DNA of 64,000 nucleotides from assembly GCF_014203605.1 (NCBI RefSeq), contig NZ_JACHJJ010000002.1:310001-374000 (forward strand), written 5' to 3'. This document shows, one piece after another, positions 8,096 through 16,603 of the stretch. The number at the start of each line of letters is the position of its first letter. Position 1 is the first letter of the stretch. The DNA comes from Thiemannella venezuelensis. GTDB lineage: Bacteria > Actinomycetota > Actinomycetes > Streptosporangiales > Streptosporangiaceae. Position numbers and translations under genes: made by a program. The notes under the pieces were generated by a model, which did no database searches, was not told where the DNA came from, and saw only the letters and a program-made list of their open reading frames with translations.

Positions 8096-9760
8096 CTAGT
8101 GGGTGAGGGACCTGTCCTCGCCCGCGCCCACGGCCGTGTGCTCGCCGTCGCCGTGGGCGTGGTGGCCGTGGCCGTCGTCCAGCGGGATCTTCTCGCCGCC
8201 GTAGGCCTTGCTCATCTTGGCCTTCAGCTTGCCGATCGGGCCGCGCAGGCCCTTCGGCGGGATGCCGCCGGGCTCGGTGTCGGCCCCGGCGATGACCGGG
8301 ATCGCCTCCTTGCCCCGCATGTGGGCCTCGATGTCCTCCGACGGAGGAACGTGGACCTCGATGTACTCGCCGTGGGGCAGGCGCTTGATGACGCCCGACT
8401 CCACACCGTGCCCGATGACCGCGGCGTCGCTGCGCTGCAGGCCGAGGCAGAGCCGGTAGGTGACGATGTAGGCGACGACCGGGGCCACGAAGATCAGGAC
8501 CCGGCCGATGTAGGTCGTCCAGTTCAGCGAGATGTGGAAGGTCCAGGAGATCTCGTCGTTGGCGCCGAGGATCCACAGCAGCCCGTAGAACGTGATCGCC
8601 GAGACGCCGATCGAGGTGCGGTGCGGGTTGTTGCGGGGACGGTCCGCGACGTGGTGCTCGCGGCGGTCGCCGGTGACCCACTGCTCGACGAACGGGTACA
8701 GCGCCAGGCCGGTCATGATGATCCCCATCGGGACCAGCGCCGGGATCAGCACGCTCAGCGGGAGCGTGAAGCCCCAGATGTTGATCTCCCAGGCGGGCAT
8801 CATGCGGAGCGCGCCCTCCAGGAAGCCCATGTAGTAGTCGGGCTGGGAGCCCGCCGAGATGTCCGCCGGCGTGTAGGGGCCGAACAGCCAGATCGGGTTG
8901 ATCTGCCCGAAGGTGCCCAGCAGCGCGATGACGCCGAAGGTGAACATGAAGTAGGCGCCGGCCTTGGCCATGAAGGCCGGGTAGAACGGGGCGCCCACCA
9001 CGTTGTTGTTCGTCCGGCCCTTGCCCGGCATCTGCGTGTGCTTCTGGACCCACATGAGGATCATGTGGGCGGAGATCAGCGCCAGCAGGATGCCCGGGAT
9101 GAGCAGGATGTGCAGCGAGTAGAACCGGGAGATGACGTCCTCACCCGGATACTCGCCGCCGAACAGGAAGAACGTGATCCACGTGCCGACCAGCGGCAGC
9201 GAGATCGCCACGCCCTCGGTGATCCGCAGGCCCGCGCCGGAGAGCAGGTCGTCGGGGAGGGAGTAGCCGGTCAGGCCCTCCAGCAGCGCCAGGGTGAGCA
9301 TCAGGACGCCGATGACCCAGTTCAGCTCGCGCGGCTTGCGGTACGCACCGGTGAAGAACACGCGGAGCGCGTGCACCATCATGCCCGCGACGAACAGGAG
9401 GGCGGCCCAGTGGTGCATCTGCCGCATGAGCAGACCACCGCGGACGTCGAAGCTGATCTCCAGCGCCGAGGCGTACGCCGCGGACATCCCGACACCCTTG
9501 AGCCCGTCGTAGGAGCCGTCGTAGATGACGTGCTCCATGCTGGGCTTGAAGAAGAACGTCAGGAACGTGCCGGTGAGCAGCAGGACGATGAACGAGTAGA
9601 GCGCGATCTCGCCCAGCAGGAACGACCAGTGGTCGGGGAAGACCTTGCGCAGGTTGCGCTTGAGGAAGTTCCCCGCGCCGAGGCGGTCGTCGAGGTAGCT
9701 GCTCGGGCCCGCGATGGCCTTGGGGACATCGGCGGGGCCGGAAGCGTCGGAGTGGCTCAT
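8096..9760 (-). CDS. qcrB: Cytochrome bc1 complex cytochrome b subunit
   Basis: The 554-residue multi-spanning subunit binds hemes bL and bH and forms the quinol oxidation (Qp) and reduction (Qn) sites of the bc1 complex. The N-terminal core has paired histidines for the hemes (for example QMHHWAALLFVAGMMVH and FYSLHILLIPG) and the cytoplasmic C-terminal extension typical of actinobacteria. Its last about 30 residues are unusually His-rich (DDGHGHHAHGDGEH). ATG overlaps the qcrA stop (ATGA). It is the last cistron of ctaE-qcrC-qcrA-qcrB and ends at a shared terminator. Confidence 0.97.
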   Translation of the reverse strand: MSHSDASGPADVPKAIAGPSSYLDDRLGAGNFLKRNLRKVFPDHWSFLLGEIALYSFIVLLLTGTFLTFFFKPSMEHVIYDGSYDGLKGVGMSAAYASALEISFDVRGGLLMRQMHHWAALLFVAGMMVHALRVFFTGAYRKPRELNWVIGVLMLTLALLEGLTGYSLPDDLLSGAGLRITEGVAISLPLVGTWITFFLFGGEYPGEDVISRFYSLHILLIPGILLALISAHMILMWVQKHTQMPGKGRTNNNVVGAPFYPAFMAKAGAYFMFTFGVIALLGTFGQINPIWLFGPYTPADISAGSQPDYYMGFLEGALRMMPAWEINIWGFTLPLSVLIPALVPMGIIMTGLALYPFVEQWVTGDRREHHVADRPRNNPHRTSIGVSAITFYGLLWILGANDEISWTFHISLNWTTYIGRVLIFVAPVVAYIVTYRLCLGLQRSDAAVIGHGVESGVIKRLPHGEYIEVHVPPSEDIEAHMRGKEAIPVIAGADTEPGGIPPKGLRGPIGKLKAKMSKAYGGEKIPLDDGHGHHAHGDGEHTAVGAGEDRSLTH

Positions 9761-10863
9761 GCGTGGCCTCCCTTCTCACGGACCTCGGCCTCGGCGTCGC
9801 CGCGCTCCCAGAAGCTGGGACCGACGGGGACGGCGAAGTCGCCCGTGGCGACGAGGTATCCCTCGTTGTCGACCGTGATCGGCAGCTGGGGCAGCGGCCG
9901 GGCGGCCGGGCCGAAGACGACCTTGGCGCCGTCGGCGGCGTCGAAGGTCGACTGGTGGCACGGGCACAGGATGTGGTGCGTGCTCTGCTCGTACAGGGCC
10001 GCGGGGCAGCCGACGTGCGTGCAGATCTTGGAGTAGGCCACGATGCCGTCGTGCGTCCAGTTCAGGTTCGTACCGGACTTGAGCTCCTCCGGCCGGAACT
10101 TGATCAGGATCAGGACGGCCTTGGCCAGGGCGTTCAGGTCGTGCTCGTACCCTTCGGGCACGACCGACAGGATGCCGCCGGGGGAGTTGAAGTCCGCCGC
10201 GCGGATCGGCGCGCCGGTGCCCTCGACGACGAGCCTGCGGTTCTTGCCGTCCTTGGTCTTCTCGCCCCAGACGGTGTGCCGCAGCTTCTCCGGGAAGTCC
10301 GAGTAGCTCGGGCCGAGGTCGCGCAGGAGCACCAGCGGCGCCAGGCCCAGCGGGGCCGCGGCGGCCAGGAGCGTACGGCGCAGCAGCGGCCGCTTGGTGA
10401 TGCCGCTCTCGGCCGCGCCCTGCAGGAAGGTCTCGCCGACGTACGAGCGGGTCTCGCCGTCGGAGGCCATCAGGTGGCGCTCCTGGACCAGCTTGTACTT
10501 GGGCATGATCATGCGGACCCAGACCACCAGGCCCGAGGCCAGCGAGAGCAGCGCCAGCGTGAGCGAGGCGCCCAGGGCCAGGTTGGAGATCTCGGTGCTC
10601 TCCACGTCGCCGACCTGGAACGCCACGTAGGAGGCGATGAAGGCGATGCCGGACAGGAGCGTGATCGTGAAGCAGAGGGCGGCGATCTTCTCGCCCTTCT
10701 TCGCGGTCTTCTCGTCCTGCAGGTTCACGCCGGGGGCCTCCGCCGTCCTGGCGGTCTCCTTGGCGCCGAGCAGGGTCGTGCTCGCGGCGGGCGAGGGCGT
10801 GCCCACGACGCGCTTGGGAACGCGATCGTCGGGCTGCTCGATGTCGTGATTGTTGTCTGTCAT
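9757..10863 (-). CDS. qcrA: Cytochrome bc1 complex Rieske iron-sulfur subunit
   Basis: The 368-residue protein transfers electrons from quinol to the QcrC hemes through a 2Fe-2S cluster. The cluster motifs are CTHVGCPAAL and CPCHQSTFD, each giving one Cys and one His ligand. Unlike mitochondrial Rieske proteins it has three membrane helices (about 61-83, 94-118 and 176-198), the actinobacterial form. ATG 10863 (MTDNNHD) is chosen because it overlaps the qcrC stop by 4 bp; the open frame extends further upstream without conserved sequence. It also overlaps qcrB by 4 bp, so all three qcr genes are coupled. Confidence 0.97.
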   Translation of the reverse strand: MTDNNHDIEQPDDRVPKRVVGTPSPAASTTLLGAKETARTAEAPGVNLQDEKTAKKGEKIAALCFTITLLSGIAFIASYVAFQVGDVESTEISNLALGASLTLALLSLASGLVVWVRMIMPKYKLVQERHLMASDGETRSYVGETFLQGAAESGITKRPLLRRTLLAAAAPLGLAPLVLLRDLGPSYSDFPEKLRHTVWGEKTKDGKNRRLVVEGTGAPIRAADFNSPGGILSVVPEGYEHDLNALAKAVLILIKFRPEELKSGTNLNWTHDGIVAYSKICTHVGCPAALYEQSTHHILCPCHQSTFDAADGAKVVFGPAARPLPQLPITVDNEGYLVATGDFAVPVGPSFWERGDAEAEVREKGGHA

Positions 10864-11672
10864 TGGGCCTGTCGCTTCTTCGCGGTGATCCAGATGGCGG
10901 CCAGGACGAGCAGGCTGATGCCCACGACCCACAGCAGCAGGCCCTCGGTGACCGGGCCGATGCGGCCGAGGCCGGCGCCGCCCGGGTTGGGCTCCTGCTG
11001 AAGCCCCACGATGTAAGCGATCATGTCTCGCTTCTGGTCGGGGGTGATGACGCTGTCGTTGAACACCGGCATCGCCTGCGGGCCGGTGGCCATGGCCTCG
11101 TAGATCTGCTTCGGGGTGGCCTCGGTCAGCTCGGGGGCGTACTTGCCCTGGGTCAGGGCACCGCCGGCGCCGACGAAGTTGTGGCACTGGATGCAGTTCG
11201 CGCGGAACAGCTCACCGCCCTTCGCCCTGTTGCCCTTGGCGGGGTCGACCTGCTCCTCCGTCGGGGGCACCGGGCCGCCGCCGAGGGACTGGATGTAGGC
11301 GCCGAGCTGCTTGATGGTCTCGTCGTTGACCCAGTCGGCGGGCTTCTTGCGCGGAGCCTGGGCACCGGGCTGGGTCATCGGCATACGGCCGCTGCTGACC
11401 TGGAAGTCCACCGCCGCCCAACCGACGCCGACCAGGCTCGGGCCGCGGTCGGGGATGCCCTCGGCGTTGAGACCGTGGCAGCTCGAGCAGCTCTGCTCGA
11501 ACAGCCGCTTGCCCTCCGCCACGTTGTCGACCTTGCCCGAGGCGATGGACGCGGCGGCCCGGTCGTCCGTCGGGACCACCAGGGTGTACGCGACCCCCAG
11601 CAGCCCCAAGGCCAGAAGCAGGACGGCGTATCTCGCGAGGGGATGCCGCCGCCCAGCGGTGATCCTATTCAC
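10860..11672 (-). CDS. qcrC: Diheme cytochrome c subunit of the bc1 complex
   Basis: The 270-residue protein replaces both cytochrome c1 and soluble cytochrome c, linking bc1 directly to CtaC. Two CxxCH heme sites are present: CSSCH (about residue 58) and CIQCH (about residue 158). An N-terminal membrane segment (about 14-33) and a C-terminal anchor (about 243-262) hold the hemes on the outer face. GTG 11672 has GGGGAT just upstream. It lies 16 bp after ctaE and overlaps qcrA. Confidence 0.96.
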   Translation of the reverse strand: MNRITAGRRHPLARYAVLLLALGLLGVAYTLVVPTDDRAAASIASGKVDNVAEGKRLFEQSCSSCHGLNAEGIPDRGPSLVGVGWAAVDFQVSSGRMPMTQPGAQAPRKKPADWVNDETIKQLGAYIQSLGGGPVPPTEEQVDPAKGNRAKGGELFRANCIQCHNFVGAGGALTQGKYAPELTEATPKQIYEAMATGPQAMPVFNDSVITPDQKRDMIAYIVGLQQEPNPGGAGLGRIGPVTEGLLLWVVGISLLVLAAIWITAKKRQAQ

Positions 11673-11688
11673 AGAGATCCCCGATTCC

Positions 11689-12309
11689 TTAATGGATGCC
11701 GTAGATGGTTACGAAAAGCCCGATCCAGACCACGTCGACGAAGTGCCAGTAGTAGGACACGACGATCGCGCTGGTCGCCTGCTCACGGGTGAAGCGCTTC
11801 GCGGCGTACGTGCGTCCCAGCATGAACAGGAACGCGATCAGTCCACCGGTCACGTGGAGTCCGTGGAAGCCCGTGGCCAGGTAGAACACCGAGTCGTACG
11901 CGGTGTGCGACAGGGTGTGCCCCTCGGCGACAAGCTGGGCGTACTCGTACAGCTGACCGGCGACGAAGACGGCGCCCATGATGAAGCTGACGATGTACCA
12001 GAACCGCAGCTTGGCGACCTGGCCCTTCTCGGCGGCCCAGACGCCCAGCTGGCAGGTCACACTGGAAAGGACCAGGATGATCGTGTTGGCCAACGCGAAC
12101 GGGACGTTCAGGTGAGCCTCGGGCCATTCCGTGATGCCCTGGCCGATGCTCACCGACCGGATGGTGAAGTACATCGCGAACAGCGCCGCGAAGAACATGA
12201 GCTCAGAGGACAGCCAGACGATCGTCCCGACGCTGACCAGATCGGGTCGGCCGGACGAGTGTGCTGTCGTCGTCGTTGATATTGCGGATGCTGTCGCCAC
12301 GGGCAGCAT
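11689..12309 (-). CDS. ctaE: Cytochrome c oxidase subunit III
   Basis: The 206-residue subunit has five predicted membrane helices and supports oxidase stability and proton uptake. Typical segments are [32 protein letters not shown] and [15 protein letters not shown] near the C-terminus. ATG 12309 has GGGGAG about 9 nt upstream. It is the first cistron of ctaE-qcrC-qcrA-qcrB, so subunit III is made with the bc1 complex while I, II and IV are on the other operon. A short hairpin (12342-12358, ACCCCC/GGGGGT) lies in the probable 5' leader. Confidence 0.96.
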   Translation of the reverse strand: MLPVATASAISTTTTAHSSGRPDLVSVGTIVWLSSELMFFAALFAMYFTIRSVSIGQGITEWPEAHLNVPFALANTIILVLSSVTCQLGVWAAEKGQVAKLRFWYIVSFIMGAVFVAGQLYEYAQLVAEGHTLSHTAYDSVFYLATGFHGLHVTGGLIAFLFMLGRTYAAKRFTREQATSAIVVSYYWHFVDVVWIGLFVTIYGIH

Positions 12310-12439
12310 TATTGCGGCTCCCCTGCTCGGGTCGCCGCACGACCCCCCGGTAGGGGGTTCAAACGTCCCTCTAATCTGGACGTATGGGGCATTTTATGCG
12401 CCAGGGCCTCCGGTCTGGGTCTCCAGACGGGGCGACCGG

Positions 12440-12445
12440 TAGCAT
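12440..12445 (+). promoter_or_regulatory. -10 element TAGCAT for a leaderless start at 12451
   Basis: TAGCAT ends 5 nt before GTG 12451. No Shine-Dalgarno precedes that GTG, so transcription probably starts at or next to the start codon. Confidence 0.5.
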
Positions 12446-12450
12446 CCCAG

Positions 12451-12903
12451 GTGACCATACATCGACAAGGGATAGTGAGCGCGACCGTGAGCACCGACGA
12501 CAGGATGAGGGTTCTCGTCTACAGCGACGACGCGAGCACCCGCGAGAAGGTGCGCCAGGCGATCGGCCGGCGTCCCGCGGCAGACGTGCCCCTCGTGGAG
12601 ATCGTGGAGTGCGCCACCCACGCGAAGGTCGTCCAGCACTTCGACTCGGGTGAGATCGACGTCGCCGTGCTCGACGCCGAGGCCCAGCCGGCCGGCGGCA
12701 TGGGGGTGGCCCGCCAGGCGAAGGACGAGGTCCACGACTGCCCGCCGATCTGCCTGCTGATCGCCCGCCGCGACGACCGCTGGCTGGCCGAGTGGTCCCG
12801 CGCCGAGGCGGTCGTGCCGCAGCCGATCGACCCCGTGACGCTGGCCGACGCCGTGGCCGACCTGATGCGCCGGCGCCTCTCCACCCGCCTGACCGCCCGA
12901 TAG
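12451..12903 (+). CDS. Degenerate response-regulator receiver domain protein (orphan)
   Basis: The 150-residue protein has the receiver fold and no output domain: MRVLVYSDD (Asp26-Asp27 acidic pair), DVAVLDAEA (Asp75 at the phosphoacceptor position), LLIARR (strand 4) and AVVPQPIDP (strand 5). The conserved Thr/Ser of strand 4 is Ala, and the conserved Lys before Pro in strand 5 is Gln, so normal phosphorylation switching is doubtful. It sits divergently from ctaE and upstream of trpD, as in other actinomycetes I recall. GTG 12451 is chosen from the TAGCAT element; GTG 12475 after AAGGGA is the alternative. Function unknown. Confidence 0.75.
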   Translation: MTIHRQGIVSATVSTDDRMRVLVYSDDASTREKVRQAIGRRPAADVPLVEIVECATHAKVVQHFDSGEIDVAVLDAEAQPAGGMGVARQAKDEVHDCPPICLLIARRDDRWLAEWSRAEAVVPQPIDPVTLADAVADLMRRRLSTRLTAR

Positions 12904-12952
12904 AAGCACCGGCCCCCTCGACACGACCGGTAGACCCCTTACGGAGACCCCC

Positions 12953-13996
12953 ATGGACGCGCGCACGACCTGGCCCGCGCTGCTGTCGGCCCTGCTCGCC
13001 GACGAGCACCTGACCGCGGACGAGACCTCCTGGGCGATGAACGAGATCATGTCCGGCTCGGCGACGCCCGCGCAGATCGCCGGGTTCGCCATGGCGCTGC
13101 GCGCCAAGGGGGAGACGGTCGCGGAGGTGACCGGCCTGGCCCGCACGATGCTGGAGCGGGCCACCCCGCTCTCGGTCGAGGGCCCCGTCGTCGACATCGT
13201 CGGCACCGGAGGCGACCGGGCCCACACGGTCAACGTCTCCACCATGGCCGCGATCGTGGCCGCCGCCGCGGGTGCGCGGGTGGTCAAGCACGGCAACCGG
13301 GCGGCCTCCTCCTCCTGCGGCGCCGCCGACGTGCTGGAGCACCTCGGAGTCGTGCTGGACCTGGCTCCGGCGGACACCGCCAGGGTCGCGGTCGAGGCGG
13401 GCATCGCCTTCTGCTTCGCGCCGGTCTACCACCCCGCGTTCCGCTTCACCGGCCCGCCGCGCAAGGAGCTCGGCGTGCCGACGGTCTTCAACTTCCTCGG
13501 CCCGCTGACCAACCCGGCCCGCCCGGCCGCCCAGGCGATCGGGGTCTACGACGCGCGCATGCTCCCGGTCGTGGCCGGGGTCTTCGCCGAGCGGGGCGTC
13601 TCCGCCCTGGTCTTCCGGGGCGACGACGGTCTCGACGAGCTCACCATCGCCACCACCTCCACGGTCTGGGTCGTCCGGGACGGCACCGCCACGCAGACCG
13701 TCTTCGACCCGGCCGTGCTCGGCATCCCGCGGGCCGAGGCGGAGGCGCTGCGCGGCGGGGACGTGGCCTTCAACGCCCAGGCCGTGCACGACCTCCTCGG
13801 CGGGAAGACCGGGCCGGTCCGCGACGCGGTGCTGCTCAACGCCGCCGCCGCCCTGGTGGCCCTCGACGGCCCCGGGGACGACCTGGAGGCCGCGATGACG
13901 GAGGCCTACGGCCGGACCGTGCGGGCCGTCGACTCCGGCGCCGCCGCGACCACCCTGGAGCGCTGGATCGAGGTCAGCGCGTCGCTGCGGCCGTGA
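12953..13996 (+). CDS. trpD: Anthranilate phosphoribosyltransferase
   Basis: The 347-residue enzyme joins anthranilate to PRPP in the second step of tryptophan synthesis. Diagnostic segments are [18 protein letters not shown] (PRPP-binding GTGGD), [20 protein letters not shown], the anthranilate-site [10 protein letters not shown], and [20 protein letters not shown] 12953 has an ACGGAG site. No other trp gene is nearby; an isolated trpD next to the cytochrome genes is the usual actinobacterial arrangement. The start is 49 bp after the receiver-domain gene, so co-transcription is possible. Confidence 0.96.
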   Translation: MDARTTWPALLSALLADEHLTADETSWAMNEIMSGSATPAQIAGFAMALRAKGETVAEVTGLARTMLERATPLSVEGPVVDIVGTGGDRAHTVNVSTMAAIVAAAAGARVVKHGNRAASSSCGAADVLEHLGVVLDLAPADTARVAVEAGIAFCFAPVYHPAFRFTGPPRKELGVPTVFNFLGPLTNPARPAAQAIGVYDARMLPVVAGVFAERGVSALVFRGDDGLDELTIATTSTVWVVRDGTATQTVFDPAVLGIPRAEAEALRGGDVAFNAQAVHDLLGGKTGPVRDAVLLNAAAALVALDGPGDDLEAAMTEAYGRTVRAVDSGAAATTLERWIEVSASLRP

Positions 13997-14084
13997 CGCC
14001 GCGGCTGTGACACCACCGCCGGAGCCCGGCGGCCGCGGTGATCGGCCGCGGCCGTGCCGTGGCGGCGGGCCCGGGGCCTTCCGG

Positions 14085-14108
14085 GGCGGGAGCCGCGCGG
14101 CTCCCGCC
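14085..14108. terminator. GC-rich palindrome between trpD and the RAM-domain gene
   Basis: A perfect 24-bp palindrome (arms of 12 bp, practical stem of 10 with a 4-nt loop), nested inside a wider GGGCCCGGGGCC / GGGGCCGGGGGCCC pairing. It lies between convergent genes. No T-tract. Confidence 0.5.
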
Positions 14109-14138
14109 GCTCCCGGGGCCGGGGGCCCGCCGTCCTTC

Positions 14139-14426
14139 TCAGTCGGACTCGCTGAGCCCGATGGAGAAGGCGGCGTCGAGGTCGTGCCGGGAGTACGCGC
14201 GGAAGGCGATGTGCGTCTCGGTGTGCAGGACGCCGGCCACCTTGTTGATCCGGCCCGGGACGAGCTCGGCGATCTCCTCGTAGGCGGCGACGCGGACCAT
14301 GGCCATCAGGTCGTACTCCCCGGTGATCGAGTAGACCTCGCTCACCCCGTCGATCTCGGCGATCGTCTGGGCGACCTCGGGGATCCTGTCCACCTCGGCG
14401 TTGATGTGCACGATCGCGGTGACCAC
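14139..14426 (-). CDS. Stand-alone Lrp/AsnC ligand-binding (RAM) domain protein
   Basis: The 95-residue protein is only the C-terminal effector-binding domain of Lrp/AsnC regulators: MVTAIVHINAEVDRIPEVAQ, then ITGEYDLMAMVRV and HTETHIAFRAY. No helix-turn-helix is present. Such RAM proteins bind amino acids and oligomerise and may modulate full-length Lrp proteins or enzymes. GTG 14426 has a strong GAGGAGG site. The gene converges on trpD, which suggests but does not prove an amino-acid link. The nuclease gene lies 43 bp upstream on the same strand. Confidence 0.87.
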   Translation of the reverse strand: MVTAIVHINAEVDRIPEVAQTIAEIDGVSEVYSITGEYDLMAMVRVAAYEEIAELVPGRINKVAGVLHTETHIAFRAYSRHDLDAAFSIGLSESD

Positions 14427-14469
14427 GAGCTTCCTCCTCGTTGAGTACGGCTTGCCGCCTCCGAAGTTA

Positions 14470-16242
14470 TCAGCGCTCCGGACGGCCCTCGCGCCGCCGG
14501 TGCGGCTCCGTGCCGAGCCCCTGGTAGGCGCGGTCGATGCGTTCCTTGAGCCGGCCCGCGCCCGCCGCCGGCAGGCTCCAGCCGCCCTCCACCTGGACCA
14601 GCCGCACCCCCGGCGACTCCAGCCAGCGCAGGATGCACTCGGTCTCCTCCGCGCCGGCCGCCGGGATGGGGCCGGGCCCCGGCGCGACGGTCTCCGCGGT
14701 GGCCGTCAGCGCGTCCACGAACGGTGTGGGATGGGCGCCCCTGGGCATGACCCCGGCCGAGGCCAGGCGGCCGTACCGGACGACGTGGATCTCCCACCGG
14801 CCGTCCGCCACCGGGGCGGCGGCGATCAGCTGCGGGATGGAGGTCAGCGACCGGAGCCGCTGCATCCGGGCCGAGACCCGCACGTAGGAGGCGAGCCGGT
14901 CGCGGTCGGCGGCGGCCTCCTCGTAGCGCTGGTCCTGCGAGAGCCGCTCCATCCTGGCCTCGATCGCGGAGAAGACCGGGCCAGCGTCCAGCTCCATGGC
15001 CTGGCGGGCGGCAGCGACGTGCACGCCGTACTCTTCGGGGCTCTGGCGGCCCTCGCACGGCGCGCCGCACCTGCCGAGCCCGGCCAGCGCGCACGCCGAG
15101 CGCCTGGTGCGGTCGGTGACCCGCAGCGGGATCTTGTCGGTGCACTGGCGCAGCGGCACCGCCTCGTGCAGCGCGGCACGGGCCTCCTCGGCGGCGCGGA
15201 CGTTGCCGAACGGGCCCAGGTAGCCGGCCCCGTCGTCCTTGAGCTCGCGGACGACCGACAGGCGGGGGAAGGGCTCGTCGGTGAGCTTGAGCCAGACGAC
15301 CTTCTCCGGGAAGCGCGACCTGCGGTTGTAACGCGGCTTGGCCGAGCCGATCAGCCGCAGCTCCCGGACCTCGGCCTCCAGCGCGGTCGCGCAGACGATC
15401 GGCCGGACCCGCACGGCGATGCCGACCATCTCCCTGATCCGGGGCCGGGTCTCGCTCGCGGTGAAGTAACTGCGCACCCGGGTGCGCAGGTTGACGCTCT
15501 TGCCGACGTAGAGGGGGTCGCCGCGCTCGTCCTCGAAGACGTAGACGCCGGGGGCGGCGGGGACCGCCTCGGCCAGGTGCCGCTTGCGGCGCTGCTCGGG
15601 GGTGGGCGCGCGGGTGAAGCCCTTCAGCTCCTCCAGGGTGTGCACGCCGAAGGAGCCCGCCCGCTCCAGCAGGGCGTGCAGCACGTCCACGGTGGCCCGG
15701 GCGTCGGACAGGGCGCGGTGGCAGGGCTCGGTCGAGCTGAACAGCCGGGCCAGCGTGGAGAGCTTGCAGTTGGGCGCCTCGTCGCGGGTCAGCAGCCTGC
15801 GGGCCAGGGTGACGGTGTCGACGACGGGGTGCTCCGGAGGGGGGTGGCCGTGGGCGGCGCAGGCCGCCTTGAGGAACCCCACGTCGAAGCCGGCGTTGTG
15901 GGCCACCAGCGTGGCGCCGCGGGCGAACTCCAGGAAGGCCGGGAGCACGGACCCGATCTTCGGCGCCGCCGCGACCATGACGTCGGTGATGCCGGTCAGC
16001 ACCGAGATGAACGGGGGGATCGGCGTCCCGGGGTCGACCAGGGTGCCGAACTCGCCCAGCACCCGCCCGCCCCGGACCTTGACGGCGCCGATCTCGGTGA
16101 TCGCGTGCTCTTCCGCGGAGACTCCCGTGGTCTCCAGGTCGAACACCACGAACGTGATCTCGCTGAGCGGCGTGCCCAGCTCGTCCAGCGTCCCCTGTAC
16201 GGCGTTTTCCACGCTCACGACCATAGGAGCCCCGACCGACAT
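14470..16242 (-). CDS. DEDDh exonuclease fused to a UvrC-like GIY-YIG domain
   Basis: The 590-residue protein has two nuclease parts. Residues about 30-195 are a DnaQ-type 3'-5' exonuclease with FDLETTG, ITEIGAV, HNAGFDVGFL and HRALSDARA (DEDDh residues). Residues about 230-330 are a GIY-YIG domain (GVYVFEDERGDPLYVGKS, Arg in LRTRV, Glu in VRELRLI, then KPRYN). A cysteine region CALAGLGRCGAPCEG and a UVR-like motif (SQDQRYEEAAADRDRLASY) follow. It lacks the RNase-H-like and HhH ends of UvrC. It resembles mycobacterial Rv2191, and a DNA repair role is likely. ATG 16242 is used; ATG 16224 is an alternative, as neither has a clear Shine-Dalgarno. Confidence 0.88.
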   Translation of the reverse strand: MSVGAPMVVSVENAVQGTLDELGTPLSEITFVVFDLETTGVSAEEHAITEIGAVKVRGGRVLGEFGTLVDPGTPIPPFISVLTGITDVMVAAAPKIGSVLPAFLEFARGATLVAHNAGFDVGFLKAACAAHGHPPPEHPVVDTVTLARRLLTRDEAPNCKLSTLARLFSSTEPCHRALSDARATVDVLHALLERAGSFGVHTLEELKGFTRAPTPEQRRKRHLAEAVPAAPGVYVFEDERGDPLYVGKSVNLRTRVRSYFTASETRPRIREMVGIAVRVRPIVCATALEAEVRELRLIGSAKPRYNRRSRFPEKVVWLKLTDEPFPRLSVVRELKDDGAGYLGPFGNVRAAEEARAALHEAVPLRQCTDKIPLRVTDRTRRSACALAGLGRCGAPCEGRQSPEEYGVHVAAARQAMELDAGPVFSAIEARMERLSQDQRYEEAAADRDRLASYVRVSARMQRLRSLTSIPQLIAAAPVADGRWEIHVVRYGRLASAGVMPRGAHPTPFVDALTATAETVAPGPGPIPAAGAEETECILRWLESPGVRLVQVEGGWSLPAAGAGRLKERIDRAYQGLGTEPHRRREGRPER

Positions 16243-16283
16243 TTACCGCCGCGCCCGTCGGGAGACGCTCAGGCGAGCGGTTC

Positions 16284-16493
16284 CTACGCCCGCTTCCCCG
16301 CCGCCGTGTACAGGAACAGGCCGATCAAGCCGAGCACGACGCCCGCGAAGACCTCGTATCCGTCCAGGAAGCCGATGTGGTTGACCAGGAGCAGGTCGTG
16401 CGCCCACCGCCACCAGCCCAGGACGGTGTTCACCACGGTTCCCCAGCCCTGCAGCAGCAGGAGCACGCCCAGCAGTTTGAGGAGTTCCTTCAT
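16284..16493 (-). CDS. Small two-helix membrane protein
   Basis: The 69-residue protein begins MKELLKLLGVLLLLQGWG, has a second hydrophobic segment GYEVFAGVVLGLIGLFLY, and ends in basic AAGKRA. ATG 16493 follows a GAGGA site; a longer in-frame extension to 16583 lacks a ribosome-binding site and hydrophobic character. It is 41 bp upstream of the nuclease gene on the same strand. I do not recognise a family. The composition of a hairpin membrane protein is clear; its role is not. Confidence 0.65.
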   Translation of the reverse strand: MKELLKLLGVLLLLQGWGTVVNTVLGWWRWAHDLLLVNHIGFLDGYEVFAGVVLGLIGLFLYTAAGKRA

Positions 16494-16589
16494 GCCGTCG
16501 ATCCTCGTCCGGCGCGACGAGGGCCCGCTACGGCACAAGGTAGGCGCGGCATCGACTTTGGTCGGTTCCAGGTCTGCCCGCATTACCCG

Positions 16590-16595
16590 TAATGT
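16590..16595 (+). promoter_or_regulatory. -10 element TAATGT for the sensor kinase
   Basis: TAATGT ends 8 nt before GTG 16604 and overlaps the alternative ATG 16592, arguing that the latter is not the start. Confidence 0.45.
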
Positions 16596-16603
16596 CGTGG
16601 AAT

